Source: Plasmodiophora brassicae
Lineage: Eukaryota > Endomyxa > Phytomyxea > Plasmodiophorida > Plasmodiophoridae
Length of the DNA: 64,000 bases
Direction: 5' to 3'
NCBI GenBank assembly: GCA_039704465.1
Contig: JASFAU010000001.1
Coordinates: 1,612,001-1,676,000 of the forward strand
Part shown: one piece after another, positions 9,890 through 20,932 of the stretch
Position numbering within the stretch: position 1 is the first letter of the stretch
How the letters are laid out: each line of letters starts with the position of its first letter
Translations under genes and position numbers: made by a program
The notes under the pieces: generated by a model
What the model was told of the DNA's origin: nothing
What the model saw: the letters and a program-made list of their open reading frames with translations, nothing else
Databases searched by the model: none

Positions 9890-11330
9890 ATGTCTCAGCT
9901 TCCGGCGCTGCCGCAACGAAAACAATCGCTGGACCCGCTCCCCAACCGGAGCTCGGCGTTAGGGGCAGGCTCGCCGCGTGCATTAACGCCTAGGTGACCG
10001 CTCGTGCGGCATCACTGTTCGATGTCGTGCTGACGCTGTTCCCAGGACGGGTTGGACGGATATCGGTGGCAGCAAGGGAGCCGGCCAGGATAACGCCACG
10101 CCAATGGTAACGCCAAAGGCGTCAGGTTCGCAAGTGTCATCTGCGTCCTCAAAGGCACCCGTTGGCGGGGCCGTTCGGGCTCACGACGAGGTCCTTCCTG
10201 GCATTGTCCACGAACCGAAATACTATGACGAAGACACGGCGACCCCGAAGTCGTCGCGGCACTCGAAATCGGGCAGGAAATCAACGCTCGATGAGCTCCC
10301 CAAGATCTCCCGCGATTCTCCCAGCAGTAGCTTCGCCAATTCCGACGATGAGGACGCCCCATCGTCTGCTGACCACTCTCGGCACCAGGCGCGGCGACCA
10401 TCCCAACCGTATCCAGGGATGGTTCTCTGTCTTTGGCGCCCATTCTTACATCGCATCGTCCTTGTCGCAGAGTCATTCCGGAACTCAAAGCGGTTCATAA
10501 CGACAGCGTCGACGCATCCAGCACGGTGGTGGACCCCGAATCCAAGGTACACGGCACCAAGAAGAATCGAACGAGGCAGTGGTCGGGGGAACTGTACACG
10601 GTCGTTCCCCGGCCTGATTCCGCCACGGCTGGTAAAGGGCCTTCCAACCCGCCAGCTACGTCTACCAAGGTTTGCGCTGTGAACCAGTGCCTGCTCTGTA
10701 GCTGAGACGTGTCATAGAACGCTGGGCAACCTGAAGGTCGACAAGGTGGATACCGTAGCGTTTGTTGGTGAAACTGATGTACGCGCGCAGAGGTTGCCCT
10801 GCAGATCGAGAGAATGTTCCGAGATGCTCGGCAGTCCAAACATAAGCAGGTCAGGCATATAAGCACAGACACAGTTAGCGTCACTCTGACTTTGCTGTCA
10901 GGTGATTGAGGCTCTAGATACAATCCCCGGTCTTCACATAGACGTCCGCGACGAGCACGGCAACACCCTTCTAATCATTGCAGGTATCGGTTCGTGCCTA
11001 ATTGATAGACAAACGCGTTTCACAACGTATCTGTCAGCGTCGCAAAACTGTAAACGGCTCCTGAAGGAATGCCTTCGCCGGCGCGCCAACATTAACGCTC
11101 AAAACGTTCGCCTATAGGCTGCTGCGACTACATGCGTTATGTGTGACACTCTTGAACAGGACCAGGGGAACACTGCAGCACACCAGGCGTTCAGGTTCCA
11201 CTACCATGAGTTAGGTAATTACCTATTGGAGAAGGGTGCCTCACTGGCGGTGGTCAACGCGGAAGGCGAATCAGTCCTGAAGCTGTCACAGCAGTCAGCC
11301 GATCGTGAAAGTGCCAAAGAACACAGATAA
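9890..11330 (+). CDS. Ankyrin-repeat protein with long disordered N-terminus
   Basis: Exon 1 starts at the Met of MSQLPALPQRKQSLDPL and is joined by a 53-base intron (9993-10045, branch GTGCTGACG, acceptor TTCCCAG) to a Ser/Lys-rich disordered stretch from 10046 (HSKSGRKSTLDELPK, FANSDDEDAPSS). Further exons supply PVIPELKAVHNDS, a helix VALQIERMFRDARQSKHKQ, then at least three ankyrin repeats (DVRDEHGNTLLIIAG; CLRRRANINAQN; GNTAAHQAFRFHYHELGNYLLEKGASL). Junctions such as GTATCGG...CTGTCAG and GTTCGCC...GACCAG keep the frame. Several further introns follow. The protein is probably a cytosolic scaffold; no partner can be inferred. I am confident of the ankyrin part and less so of the first exon. 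Confidence 0.72.
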
Positions 11331-12187
11331 ATAACTGTGCCCCACTCCTCATGCTGAACCGCTAGATCATCGTCAGACGACGCGTATAAGACCGACATAC
11401 CACTGCATCTTCCGTGTTCTGCAAGAAGAAACCCGCATATGACGAAGACCGCCTTTACCGTGTTTAGATGGCGTCCCAGTCCTGCGTTGTGGGCTGGGAA
11501 TACGAGCAACGCAGTTACAACGATGGACATACTCAACGTTGTATACATTTACTTTATATTACAGAGGATTGATATGGTTGGTCTCTGGAGTCACCGTTGC
11601 TACTTGATGAAAGCTTCATGATACCGCCGCTGAGTAACCGCGATAGCAGTCGATGGAGGTGGACGCGAACGATTTGGTCTCGGACCATAACAAGATCGAA
11701 CACGATGGGGTGAAGTTCCATAAACATAGTCGTCAGAAGCGAATCTGGCATCTCTATCAATCACAACATCCAGTCAGTGTCAGAGAGCATATTTGTACGC
11801 GGGCGTAACGAACGAGTGAGGCTGGCCAGAAGCTGACAGACGACATGACGTTCGGCTTCGTATTCGGGGAACGAGGGCTCCGACAGGATGAAATGCTTCA
11901 TCAAGTAGCTCGAAATAGTAACAAAGATTCGAGTGCCTTCGGCAACCCTGGACCCAACCCAGCTTGGATTTGTAACTTCGTTGCCTGTATGACATGCAGA
12001 ATGTCACCTAAAGGAAACCGTTGCCGCACGTACAACGATTACCTAACATAACTACTGACAGTGATATAATGACATTGACGCACGCACACGCATCGCGAGC
12101 CAAAGCAGGAATCGTCGACATCCACATTAGGACGCGATCGAGGGCGGATGATAACTGTAGCAGGATACGCTGAGTGTGCAATTATCA
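11331..12187. other. Intergenic, nothing recognised
   Basis: About 860 bases between the convergent 3' ends of the ankyrin gene (+) and the BIG-like gene (-). Only short frames without family resemblance are present. No tandem repeat, transposon terminus or RNA gene was seen. Confidence 0.5.
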
Positions 12188-15100
12188 TTAAGTACGACGA
12201 GGGGTATGTACCATCGAACATTGGGTCACGTCCCAGTACTTTGAGTATTGGAACACGGCCTGTTCAGTCATAGTGATCAAGCGCTGAAGCACGGAGGACC
12301 TAAGCAGGGTGCTTCGAGGACTCGGTGATACGGCTGGTGACGAAGCTTCGGACGTGAAGTTTGCCGATCCGCCACAATGCACAGATGTGATGTAGCACAT
12401 AGTTTGCAGGACACTGGTCCAAGCATCTGGAGACAGTGAAACTGCACAGCTGCCCATTAGCCGGACCAGCCCATTGATGCCAATCTCAGCAAGTGCTACA
12501 CGGTGCCGTCGGGAACCAGCACAGGTGACGTCTGACAAAAGACGAAGCACGTTCGGCAGCTCAAACGACACCTGGCTGAAGTTCTCGGAGAGCACGTCAA
12601 TGGTGACGGACAGTGCTGGGGCACATGTCGTAGAGAACCAGGCTTCGGCGAAAGACGTCCCGTCATCACCCGATCCGGTTCCGTCACCAACACGCTGACC
12701 AATCGGATCCTTGACGACATCATCGAACATAGGTATAAGAACGACTTTGAAGAGCATGCGCCATGTCTGCACAGAGAATTCCTTCCCTAGCTCGCGAAGC
12801 ACAGCATGAAGAACGGAGAGCGCTCGCGTGCGGACCTCAGGGCGGGCGTCACCAACGGCCTTGGAAAGTCCAGTCAAGGCCAGAAGCCAGATACCGACCA
12901 TCGACTGCACTGGTTCACTGGACACAGAGCCATGTGGGGGAGCAGTACCGTCGACGTCGAGAGAGGAGTCCGAGTGATCCCCGGTGGACGTTTCACTGGA
13001 TATCCGATGGAGGTGGTGTGCCACGAACTCGAGCAGCGCGATAGCTTGCAGGCTCAGGTCCGTGTGACGCGATTCAACGAACGCTATCAAGCACTGAACA
13101 ATTTCGACGGGCACTTCATCGATGGACCCTTTCATGACAACGTCGCCGTGTTCATGAAGCAGTCGGGTTGCGGTTTCCAGCGTCAAGGATGCTGCGGCTA
13201 ACGGAGAGTCGCGGGCAGCCTCTTCAAACACGCTCCACACTATGCGCCACCCTGACTTGACATTGTCAGCACGGGACAGTACGAGACGCGAAAGACATTG
13301 AACAATGAACTCGCGAATATCGGGAGAAGCTGTCCATCTCATAATGGAGTCGAAAGGTTTCAGGAATTGAACTTGGAACTCGTACCTGGACAGTTCATCC
13401 TTCTCAAGAAACTTATTCGCCAATTGACGCAGAGAATCGATAGCGTAAATGGCCACTTTGAGATTCGGGTGCTGCCCCGCCCGAGTGAGGTGAGATGAAA
13501 TTGGACTCCAGATACGCGACCATACGAGCCGGATGCGATTCATGTTGTAGTACGTGATCTCGACCAGTTTCTGAAGGGAGAATACCCGGTTCTGGACAAG
13601 CTCGGTGGCAGAAACAGCGCACAGTTCATCGACAAAATGCACAATGGCTTCAGCAGACAAAGAGGCCGACCGAGAGAATATGCGGTCGATGACGCTAGTT
13701 TCAAAGTTTGCTGCCAGCGAAGCGGAGTTAACAGCATCCGTTGTCGACGTCTGCACGGAGCCTGAAGCAGGGGCATCGAAGAACTGCTCATCTGAGTGGG
13801 CGCCAGACCCGATCATGTGAAGACGGTCAAGCTCGGAGATGCAACGCAAGATTGTCGACCACGATTCGCGAATGTAATCTCCTTCTTGGAGAGCAATCTC
13901 CCCCAGAAGAACGCGAACCGCTTCGATGTTTTTGAACTGCATCGGGGCTGAAGTCGGAGCACCCGCCAGCAACGTCTGTGCAGCCAGGGAGTTGATGAAC
14001 GCAGCCCGCTGAACGTGCATGTTAAACCGAGAAGACAGGCGAATGCATACGCGATAAATCGACATGCATAAGCGCACAGTATCTGATGAAATATGATCGC
14101 CCTGCAACTGCATGCTGCAAACAACGAGGACAGGCGCCCAGAGCACTGAAAACATGGGCTGAACAATGGTCCGATCTTGGGCGGAAATCTGCAGGTATGA
14201 CGCTGAACCAGAGGACATTGCCACGGCAGATAAAAGGTTCCTTGTCATTTCCATCAAGCGTTCCGCGTCTTTGTGGAAATCATCAACAGCGTGCAGACCA
14301 GCAGAACCACTGGGAGCACTGAGTCTGCACAGACAGGGGGTATTAGCAAACGAGCTGTGATTGGGAAGCAGGGCGGCTTACGCCGTATGCATCTTAATCT
14401 CGTTATTGACAATGCGATCATAGATATCAGTCATAAACTCTCTGGGAAGGTCTTTACCACCATCAATACCGCGATTGTTGTTGACGAATTGCTCTTTCGA
14501 CATGCGGTCTCTGCACACAAACCGTGTCAGAAAAAGCGAGACAGAACCTCAAAACTACCAACTTGTCTTTGAGCATCGGATTATGAGCATCAGTATTCAG
14601 CATAATAATCGCATACGCGAGCACGTAGGCACAGTCAGCAGTACTGAATGCACCCGGATTGCATGCACAGTAGCGTTCCGCAAACTTCTCCATCATCCGA
14701 TCGATAATCTGGGATTCTCCTGGAAGCCGAAACCCTTGAAGGAACTTCCGTAGAGCCGTGTCGATGTGAGAATCATGAAAGGACATTATGTCCACGTATG
14801 CGTACAGCACTTCGCGGTTGAACGGTTGATGGCCGCCGAGAAATTCTCCGATCGCCTACCCCACGGTCAGATCTGTCCAACCGGTTGAGGACCCGCAAAC
14901 AGACCTGTTTGTCAAGTGATTTGGCGCTATGCAAGAATTTGGCGACTTCCGCTGCCGAAGTACTATCAACGATGCCCTTCTCGTGCAGGTAAGCCAATCC
15001 GGCTTTGGGCTTCAGGTTAAACTTAACAATGCCCGCCTGCAAATCGGCAGCAACTTCACGCTTCCGTTCGAACTTGGAGGAAACGATGTCCCAAGCACCC

Positions 15101-16788
15101 CCACCTCCGCCCGACATAGAGGCATGTTTAGGGCTCCCGCCTCTCGAGCCGCTGCCAGCAGACGCCTCGATGCTACTGTCAGAAGCAGCAGCAACAGTGT
15201 CAGGAGCAGCGTCATCATGAAACGCAAGCAAAGCGCGGAGCAGTTCGTCGATACACTGTACTGCTTCAAGCCGGTTCTCAGGTGGTCCCGACAAAGAGTT
15301 GGCAGAAGATTCAAGGATTTTGCACATGTGCTCGTACACATTGATAGAAGCACCATCGGACGTGCCGCCAGTGTCGCAGTCATAATTCAGGAACAGGTCA
15401 AATACGACGTCCTTCTGGGAGCAGATCGCCTTCCGGAGCATGCGAAGCACAGAGAGACGGTGTGCAGCCGATGAGGACTGGCTCTCTGCGACACCTAGTA
15501 TTACGGAATCGAGAAGAACGCCGATCTCAGTCTTCAACGTCACTTTGAACTCGTGACACTGGATGATCGAGACGAACAGCTGAAGAGCAAGCTGAAACAC
15601 AGCATGGACAGGGGACACGCAGTTCTTGAACAGCGATTTCACCAAATGGACGCGAATCCCGTTCAAAAACCGACGAGACGATCGGAAGTGATGCCCAGAG
15701 TGCACAATAATCTCATTGAGAAGAACCAAGGAGAACGATTTGGAGCGAATCGCCACGTCGTCATCTTCACTAACAAGCGGCTTATCCGACAGCTTACACA
15801 ACGACCGAAACAGGAGAAAGGCGTCATTCTGCAACAGAGCCGTCGTTTTGCGTAGGTGCGCGTCCTCCGATTCGTCTTCAACTGGAACGCCACTCTGTGC
15901 GGAAACGCGATCAGCAGCCGGTTCGAATTTAGATCTATAGGAAACGCCAGATTCTGGTGACACTTTCGCCTCGCAAGTACCCGCATCTGGAGATGTTTCT
16001 TCGGAGACACCGGAACCGTCGCTCAACTTCTGTTCGACGAGTCCCACGAGCCGGTCAAGGACTGCAGAGACAATGGTGTCATCATCCGCAGACATCGCAG
16101 ACTCCTCAAGGTCATCCGTCGGCATTTCCGCCGTCGAGTTAATGGAATCTTCATGCCGGTGATGGGCAGTAGCTGTCAGCTGAGAGGCAGCGCATTCCAT
16201 CCGCTCAAAGACAGTCGTCAGGATATCCGACAATATGGAATGGGCCAATTTGCATCGTTGGTTGCCAGCGGAGCTATTGCCGTTCGCCATTACAGTTACA
16301 CCAGACAGGTATATCTGGTAGCACGCGCGCACCGCCATCATCAACGCCTGGCCGTGCACGAAGCAATCCGGATTGAGAATCGAACACCGAAGCACGTTCA
16401 TCACCTGAAGTTGTACAGGCTCGTCGATGGATTCTCGGCCAGCCTGAGCGATCACAGAAACGGCATTCTCGACATGGGCATCGGATTCAGTGCCGGGGTG
16501 CGAGAAGATTCGCTCCAACCCCTGCAGTGCTATAAGCTGCTGCTTCGGGGACTGTTGCGCCTCCAACGTTGACAACAGCGGGGGCATAGAGACCTCAATC
16601 GCCCGTGCGCTCAGCACATTCGGATTGTCAGAGGTGTCTGACGACTTCAGGTGTGCACGCGCGGTTTCGCAAGCGTCGCGAATTGTCGTCTGTTTCCTCG
16701 AGCAGGACCCTGCCAGCCGATCCAGTAGACCATCAAGATATTGCAGAACGGGCACGGCTGGATTCCCCTCAGCGCCGCCGCCCGTCAT
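12188..16788 (-). CDS. BIG-type Sec7 guanine-nucleotide exchange factor for Arf
   Basis: Large trans-Golgi/endosomal Arf-GEF, about 1,480 residues in four exons. It has an N-terminal DCB/HUS region ([22 protein letters not shown]...[23 protein letters not shown], split here), then the Sec7 domain: [56 protein letters not shown] (the exchange loop carrying the catalytic glutamate), [19 protein letters not shown] and [14 protein letters not shown]. Long HDS repeats follow to the C-terminus. Introns: GTCTGTTTG...GGGGTAG inside Sec7; GTTGGTAG...GTGCAG after MLKDK; and GTAAGCCGC...GTGCAG before the HDS region. All restore the reading frame. The order DCB-HUS-Sec7-HDS distinguishes BIG from cytohesins. 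Confidence is high; BIG1 and BIG2 are not distinguishable in a protist. Confidence 0.93.
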
Positions 16789-16973
16789 CGACGGTCGCTC
16801 GAGAGGAGACTCGACCCCACCTTCCCCAAAATCTGGGCCGACTTCTGGAAGGTCGCCTCAGAGTTCACGCCACGTGAAAATTTTATCCGAAGCCGTACAC
16901 TGGCCACCCATTGCCTCAGCTACACCGGTTCATAGTCGAATCGTGTATATAACGCAACCTATTTATTGTAAAC

Positions 16974-18483
16974 CTAGACCGTCGTCTGCTCAGGAGACCA
17001 CTGGACGAACGGGTCCTGCGACACAGCCCGCCGGTAAACATTTGCCCGTGACATGACGAACTCGTTAAGCACTTACCCAGAAGAACATGTTCGCGGTCCA
17101 CTTCTCCTTGCCAGGCGTAGAGATCGGGCACGAACCATGCAGGGACGCTTCGTCAATGGCGCCGTCGCCGAACATGGAGTACAGGACGAGCAGAGTGCCC
17201 CGCTGAGGCTGAATGCGGAATTCAGCATCGCAAGGAGCGCGCTGGAACTCATCGGCTTTGTTAGCGCGCGGCCAGACATCCGCACCACCCTCAGAGTCCT
17301 CCACCGAATTCAGGTAAAGCATCTGTGGATCACACGATCAGCGCTTCTTCGATGGCGGATACGCTCCAAAGTACCACTGTCGCGTAGCGGTTGTGCGGCA
17401 ACGCTCGCTGGGACGTCGTTAGATCCATGGCATCGAAGTGCGGCAGGTACTCTTGCCCTGCTTGGAAACGCGCGATCTGCATCTTCTCGGCGAAGTAGAA
17501 CGTTTCGACGTCGCCATCAAATCCCATCAGGTCGAAGATCCTCCTCGTGATCGACGCAACGATCGGGGACTCGCCGTGCTCGAGCCAGGTCGATGACGCT
17601 TCGTCACCCGACGACGACTGCATCAATCGCGGCTCCGAAAGTTCCATCAGGTAGTCGCATTCCTCATTAGAGAGGAAGTTGTCGACGCGTAGCAGGTGGG
17701 GGTCGTTGGACAGCGTCTCGACCTGCATCTCGTGAACAACAGAGCGCGTGCGACCCTCGTACGACTCGAACTGAACGTTCTCGCTGCGGAACGGCTTCGT
17801 ACTGCCGACGGGCAGCAATGGCGGTAGGTGGCGAACCAATGGCGCTCGTGGCCAGTTGCCGATAACGGCACGCCCGGTCTTGGCACAGTACTGACGCAGC
17901 GCCTCGATGTGCTCAGGTGGCGCGATGTGAATCTTGCCACAGTGAGTCAGGTCAATGGCCTCCTCGAATAGCAGCTCGGCGGTCAGCGCTGAACGGAACG
18001 ACCAGACGTCTACCACACACGCGTTAGCCGCATCCCATGCCAGGAACAATGGCACTTACGTCCTCGAATCGACGAGATGTTTCCAGTGTAGGAGAATGGT
18101 TCCATGGAGAACCAGAACTGTTCCTCGCCAGCGTAGTCCTTCCAGTACGTGTCGACGGGAATGTCGAGTCGGTTGAAGAACTCAAGCGACACAGTCGGCG
18201 AGTACGCCTTGACGGGTTTGTCGACCTGCGAGCTTGCTGCAGGCAGGGCCAGGTGCAACATTCGGCACACACCCGGTACAGCGTTGCATATCAACGAAGC
18301 ATCGAGCATGCGGTCGCGAAGAACAACGGCAGAGACGATCGCCGCCAGTGCAAGGATGACCGCCGAGGCGACGAAATGTGATTTGGGGCTAGATCGGGAT
18401 GTTGCCTTGACCGCCGTGGCAGGCTTGCCGGCATCGGCTGCCTCCTTCGAAGTCTTGGCACTACCCTTCTTGTCAGCCTTCAT
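16974..18483 (-). CDS. Prolyl 4-hydroxylase-like 2-oxoglutarate/Fe(II) dioxygenase
   Basis: Type II membrane protein of the ER/Golgi: Lys/Ala-rich cytosolic start, one signal anchor (VASAVILALAAIVSAVVL), then a lumenal catalytic domain of the P4H alpha type. Catalytic features: YLPHFDAMD (first His and Asp of the iron triad), the start of the core RYATV-MLYLNSVEDSEGG, and SLHGSCPI...GKEKWTANMFFW (second iron His and the 2-oxoglutarate Lys). Four exons. A GTAAGTGCC intron follows SIRG, a 54-base GTACTTT...CCACAG intron splits RYATV from MLYLN, and GTAAGTGC...GTCGCAG precedes the last exon, DPFVQWSPEQTTV then stop TAG. Substrates could be hydroxyproline-containing glycoproteins or collagen-like proteins; this cannot be told from sequence. 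Confidence 0.92.
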
Positions 18484-18930
18484 CGGCGAGCAACTATACC
18501 GAGCAGATAATACGACCGAGGTTAGAATTATGACGCCACGACCACCGCTCTTGACACAACGTGATGACTCGACTCGGACACGTATGAGTCATGGAGATCC
18601 GGGTCTCGGCTAGGCCACGACTGGCGTTCCAGCGGAGTCAATCAACCAGTCGGCCACGCATAGTGTTGTATTTTAAATTATTTTGGGAATTTCGAATATT
18701 TTAAATATTTTAAAATGCATTTTAAAATCCATTACGAATATTTTTTATTCGGAATGATCATTACAACAACACAGCGGCACATATCCAGTCACTGAGGTCG
18801 GTTAACCGTTCCCTCTTCAACGATTTCTCGAAGTCGTTCAAGTCACCGAGGTAGGTCAGGAATCCTCGACGTATTGCCAACAATTCGGAAGTTGTCCGAT
18901 ATCATCGGAAGCTATGAATATATATATATA
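18484..18930. other. AT-rich intergenic with palindromic TTTTAAAAT blocks
   Basis: After the start of the P4H gene (-), composition becomes strongly AT-rich at 18668-18752, with overlapping palindromes such as ATTTTAAAATGCATTTTAAAAT around 18700-18730. Similar blocks recur near 19931-20000. A TA microsatellite at 18919-18930 abuts the MITE. There is no coding evidence. Confidence 0.5.
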
Positions 18931-19476
18931 CTTCCTCCGTTTCAAAATGATTGCTGCATTTGGTGACCATGTCAATATTAAGGTCGGTTTCACCGAACAT
19001 ATACAACTATTCACACAAAGAGGTAGATATCACTGCAAGTGCTCATACGGTATGTAGAAACTGTTGCTATCCGTTAGCGATTTTAGATTAGGAGCCCAAA
19101 CACTTCGGATCGGCAGCAAGTCAACCTATGCTCTCGACCTTGTGGAGCGGACAACTGCTACTGTGGCAGTAGAATTTTCACGATAGGTATAGGCAAGAGG
19201 AATTTGACAGTTGGGGGCAGCGAGGAGTCCTACAGAGGCTATTGGCGCACTTGTCTATCCGGAGGAAGCTCCCTAAGGGTCGCGCGAGCGAAGATCGCGG
19301 AGTATTTCCTCGTCAGCTGAAAGACAGTTGGGCGAGAGTTTCTCTTGATGTTTACGACCTTCACTCGTTCTAATAGAGTTCGAATTCATGCAGGAATAGA
19401 GCAATTGGCATATGGGACAATCATTTTGATGAAGCTATTTTTAGCAAATGACGCAATCATTCTGAAACGGAGGAAG
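18931..19476. mobile_element. Stowaway-like MITE (Tc1/mariner type), 546 bp
   Basis: Terminal inverted repeats of about 29 bases: left CTTCCTCCGTTTCAAAATGA (18931 on), right, read in reverse complement from 19476, CTTCCTCCGTTTCAGAATGA. Both continue with TTGC, a two-base difference, and CATTTG. Both ends are flanked by TA (18929-18930 and 19477-19478), the expected target duplication, although the left TA sits in a TA microsatellite. The outer sequence differs by one base from the plant Stowaway terminus CTCCCTCCGT. The interior has no transposase and no long open frame, so the element is non-autonomous. Confidence 0.8.
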
Positions 19477-20000
19477 TATATGACAGAGGCGACAGGCCCA
19501 CTAGGCATCATACCAATCCCTCTTGGGAACTGAAATCATCGTTTAGAAACGTATTAGTCACGTTCACGGCACAACAAGTGAAGCTGTACCTGTTTGCACT
19601 TACTCGCATGACGATCCATAATTTGCTTAGAGTCTTCAACACGGTCGGAGCAGTGATTGCACTCTGCTTGATCTATAGCGCAGCCGGCAGTTTCGGAATC
19701 CTTTTGAACTGTCCATGAATGCTATCTCGCGGGTGTCCACGCTTACGACTCATCGGCGTCGGCACTACGTCGTCTCCGGGCTCCGGCGTCGGTTGTCACT
19801 CGACACTGACAAGCGTAAGCACGCAAACTGCACGCCTCACGGAATTGGAACAGACTTTGGACCACGTACAACGACCCCATGATGCCCTGTGGTGGCCGCC
19901 TGGCACCTAGGGCCTGCTCTACCTGCTGGTGAATTTAAAATATAAAAAATGCCTCAAATTTCGAGAGGCATTTTAAAATGTATTTTAAATACCTATTTTA
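19477..20000. other. Intergenic between two transposons, with AT-rich hairpin
   Basis: No gene seen. At 19946-19978 an inverted repeat (AATGCCTC...GAGAGGCATT) can fold into a stem-loop, followed by AT-rich TTTTAAAAT-type sequence up to the Harbinger-type insertion. A TTAAATACCTATTT block just left of the insertion recurs to its right with one mismatch (20846-20859). Confidence 0.5.
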
Positions 20001-20845
20001 GGGTGCGTCTGGCAACCGGAAAAATCGCAATTTTTGGCCCAAAAATGGCATTTTTCTCAGTAAAATGGCATTTCTTGAAAAATAACATTTTTGTAGCGTC
20101 TGGCAAACCATCTTCAGATTTTGGAAAATGCCATTTTTCGAGATTGAGCTCTGAGCTCAATTTCGAAAAATGGCATTTTGAAGCGAGCGCCAATGCCGGA
20201 CGCGCACGCCGTGTTGGGCGACCATGGGGTACTCCCGTTGATGGTGGCGGCGGCATGGTACTCGGTTATGTACCTGTTGAAGACGCCATGCCGCACGTCT
20301 AGCCTTTCAGGAAAGGCGTTCAAGTTGTCGTCCCACCCGAAGCCCGACATGTCCAGCAGGCTTCGGAAATGGCCAAACTTCGTCTTCAGCTTCGCAACAC
20401 GGTCAGCAACTCCAGACTTTCCACCACAGGTTGAGCTCACCGATTCGAAGTGGGTTTTTACCTGGCTCAGTGAATACTGAACACCGAACTTGGTGTTGAA
20501 ATTCGCCAAGGCCGCAGTCCAAGCTTCTTTCTTAAAATTGTTTCCAGGCTTACCGCGATCCGCTTGTTTCTGCAGCTGGCGCAACAAGTACTTGGACTTG
20601 GTGCCATCTTTCCAGTTGGCCGACACGCTGTCGCTCGCCACCATTGCAAATGGAAATGCCGGCCCCGGCCGGGCCTGTCCCCTGCGGAGTCCGCGACGCC
20701 CGTTTCAGCCGTAGGACAAAACGCCATTTTTCTAGCGGGCGTCTGGCAACGCATCTCCATTTTCCGAGATGGGACTGGGAACCAAATGGTAAAAAATGGC
20801 ATTTCGGAAAATGCCATTTTTCGCACTCGTTTGCCAGACGCACCC
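20001..20845. mobile_element. PIF/Harbinger-type non-autonomous element, 845 bp, carrying a Myb/SANT gene
   Basis: Perfect 15-base terminal inverted repeats GGGTGCGTCTGGCAA, left at 20001-20015 and reverse-complemented at 20831-20845. They are flanked by TTA on both sides (19998-20000 and 20846-20848), the classical 3-bp target duplication of PIF/Harbinger. Inside are further GCGTCTGGCAA copies at about 20096 and 20739. At least seven copies of a near-palindrome AAAATGGCATTTT crowd the two ends. A long imperfect palindrome at about 20122-20180 is centred on TTGAGCTCTGAGCTCAA. The only gene is the Myb-like one; no DDE transposase is present, so movement would need one supplied in trans. Confidence 0.85.
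20114..20644 (-). CDS. Myb/SANT-like DNA-binding protein of the Harbinger-type element
   Basis: 176 residues. The N-terminal half matches the Myb/SANT-like domain of PIF/Harbinger accessory proteins: a tryptophan (ANWKDGTKSKYLL), GNNFKKEAWTAALANFNTKFG, SLSQVKTHFESV (recognition-helix region), then KLKTKFGHFRSLLDMSGFGWDDN and FNRYITEYH. The family's accessory protein binds element ends and recruits the transposase. Its last codons run into the left palindrome (QSRKMAFSKI encoded by the repeat itself), so the natural C-terminus may be altered. The frame is intact over its full length, which suggests recent activity or selection. Confidence 0.8.
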   Translation of the reverse strand: MVASDSVSANWKDGTKSKYLLRQLQKQADRGKPGNNFKKEAWTAALANFNTKFGVQYSLSQVKTHFESVSSTCGGKSGVADRVAKLKTKFGHFRSLLDMSGFGWDDNLNAFPERLDVRHGVFNRYITEYHAAATINGSTPWSPNTACASGIGARFKMPFFEIELRAQSRKMAFSKI

Positions 20846-20932
20846 TTAAATACGTATTTCAAATACCCGCATCACTAGCCACGCAGCTGGCGCAGAGAAG
20901 TTGCGACGTTCTATTTCGGTACCGCCCATCTG

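Noticed and set aside
9399..9983. 194-residue minus-strand frame
   Set aside because: Antisense to the end of S-formylglutathione hydrolase and to ankyrin exon 1; no known domain.
12474..13201. Plus-strand frames within the BIG gene
   Set aside because: Shadows of the minus-strand HDS coding region, without recognisable motifs.
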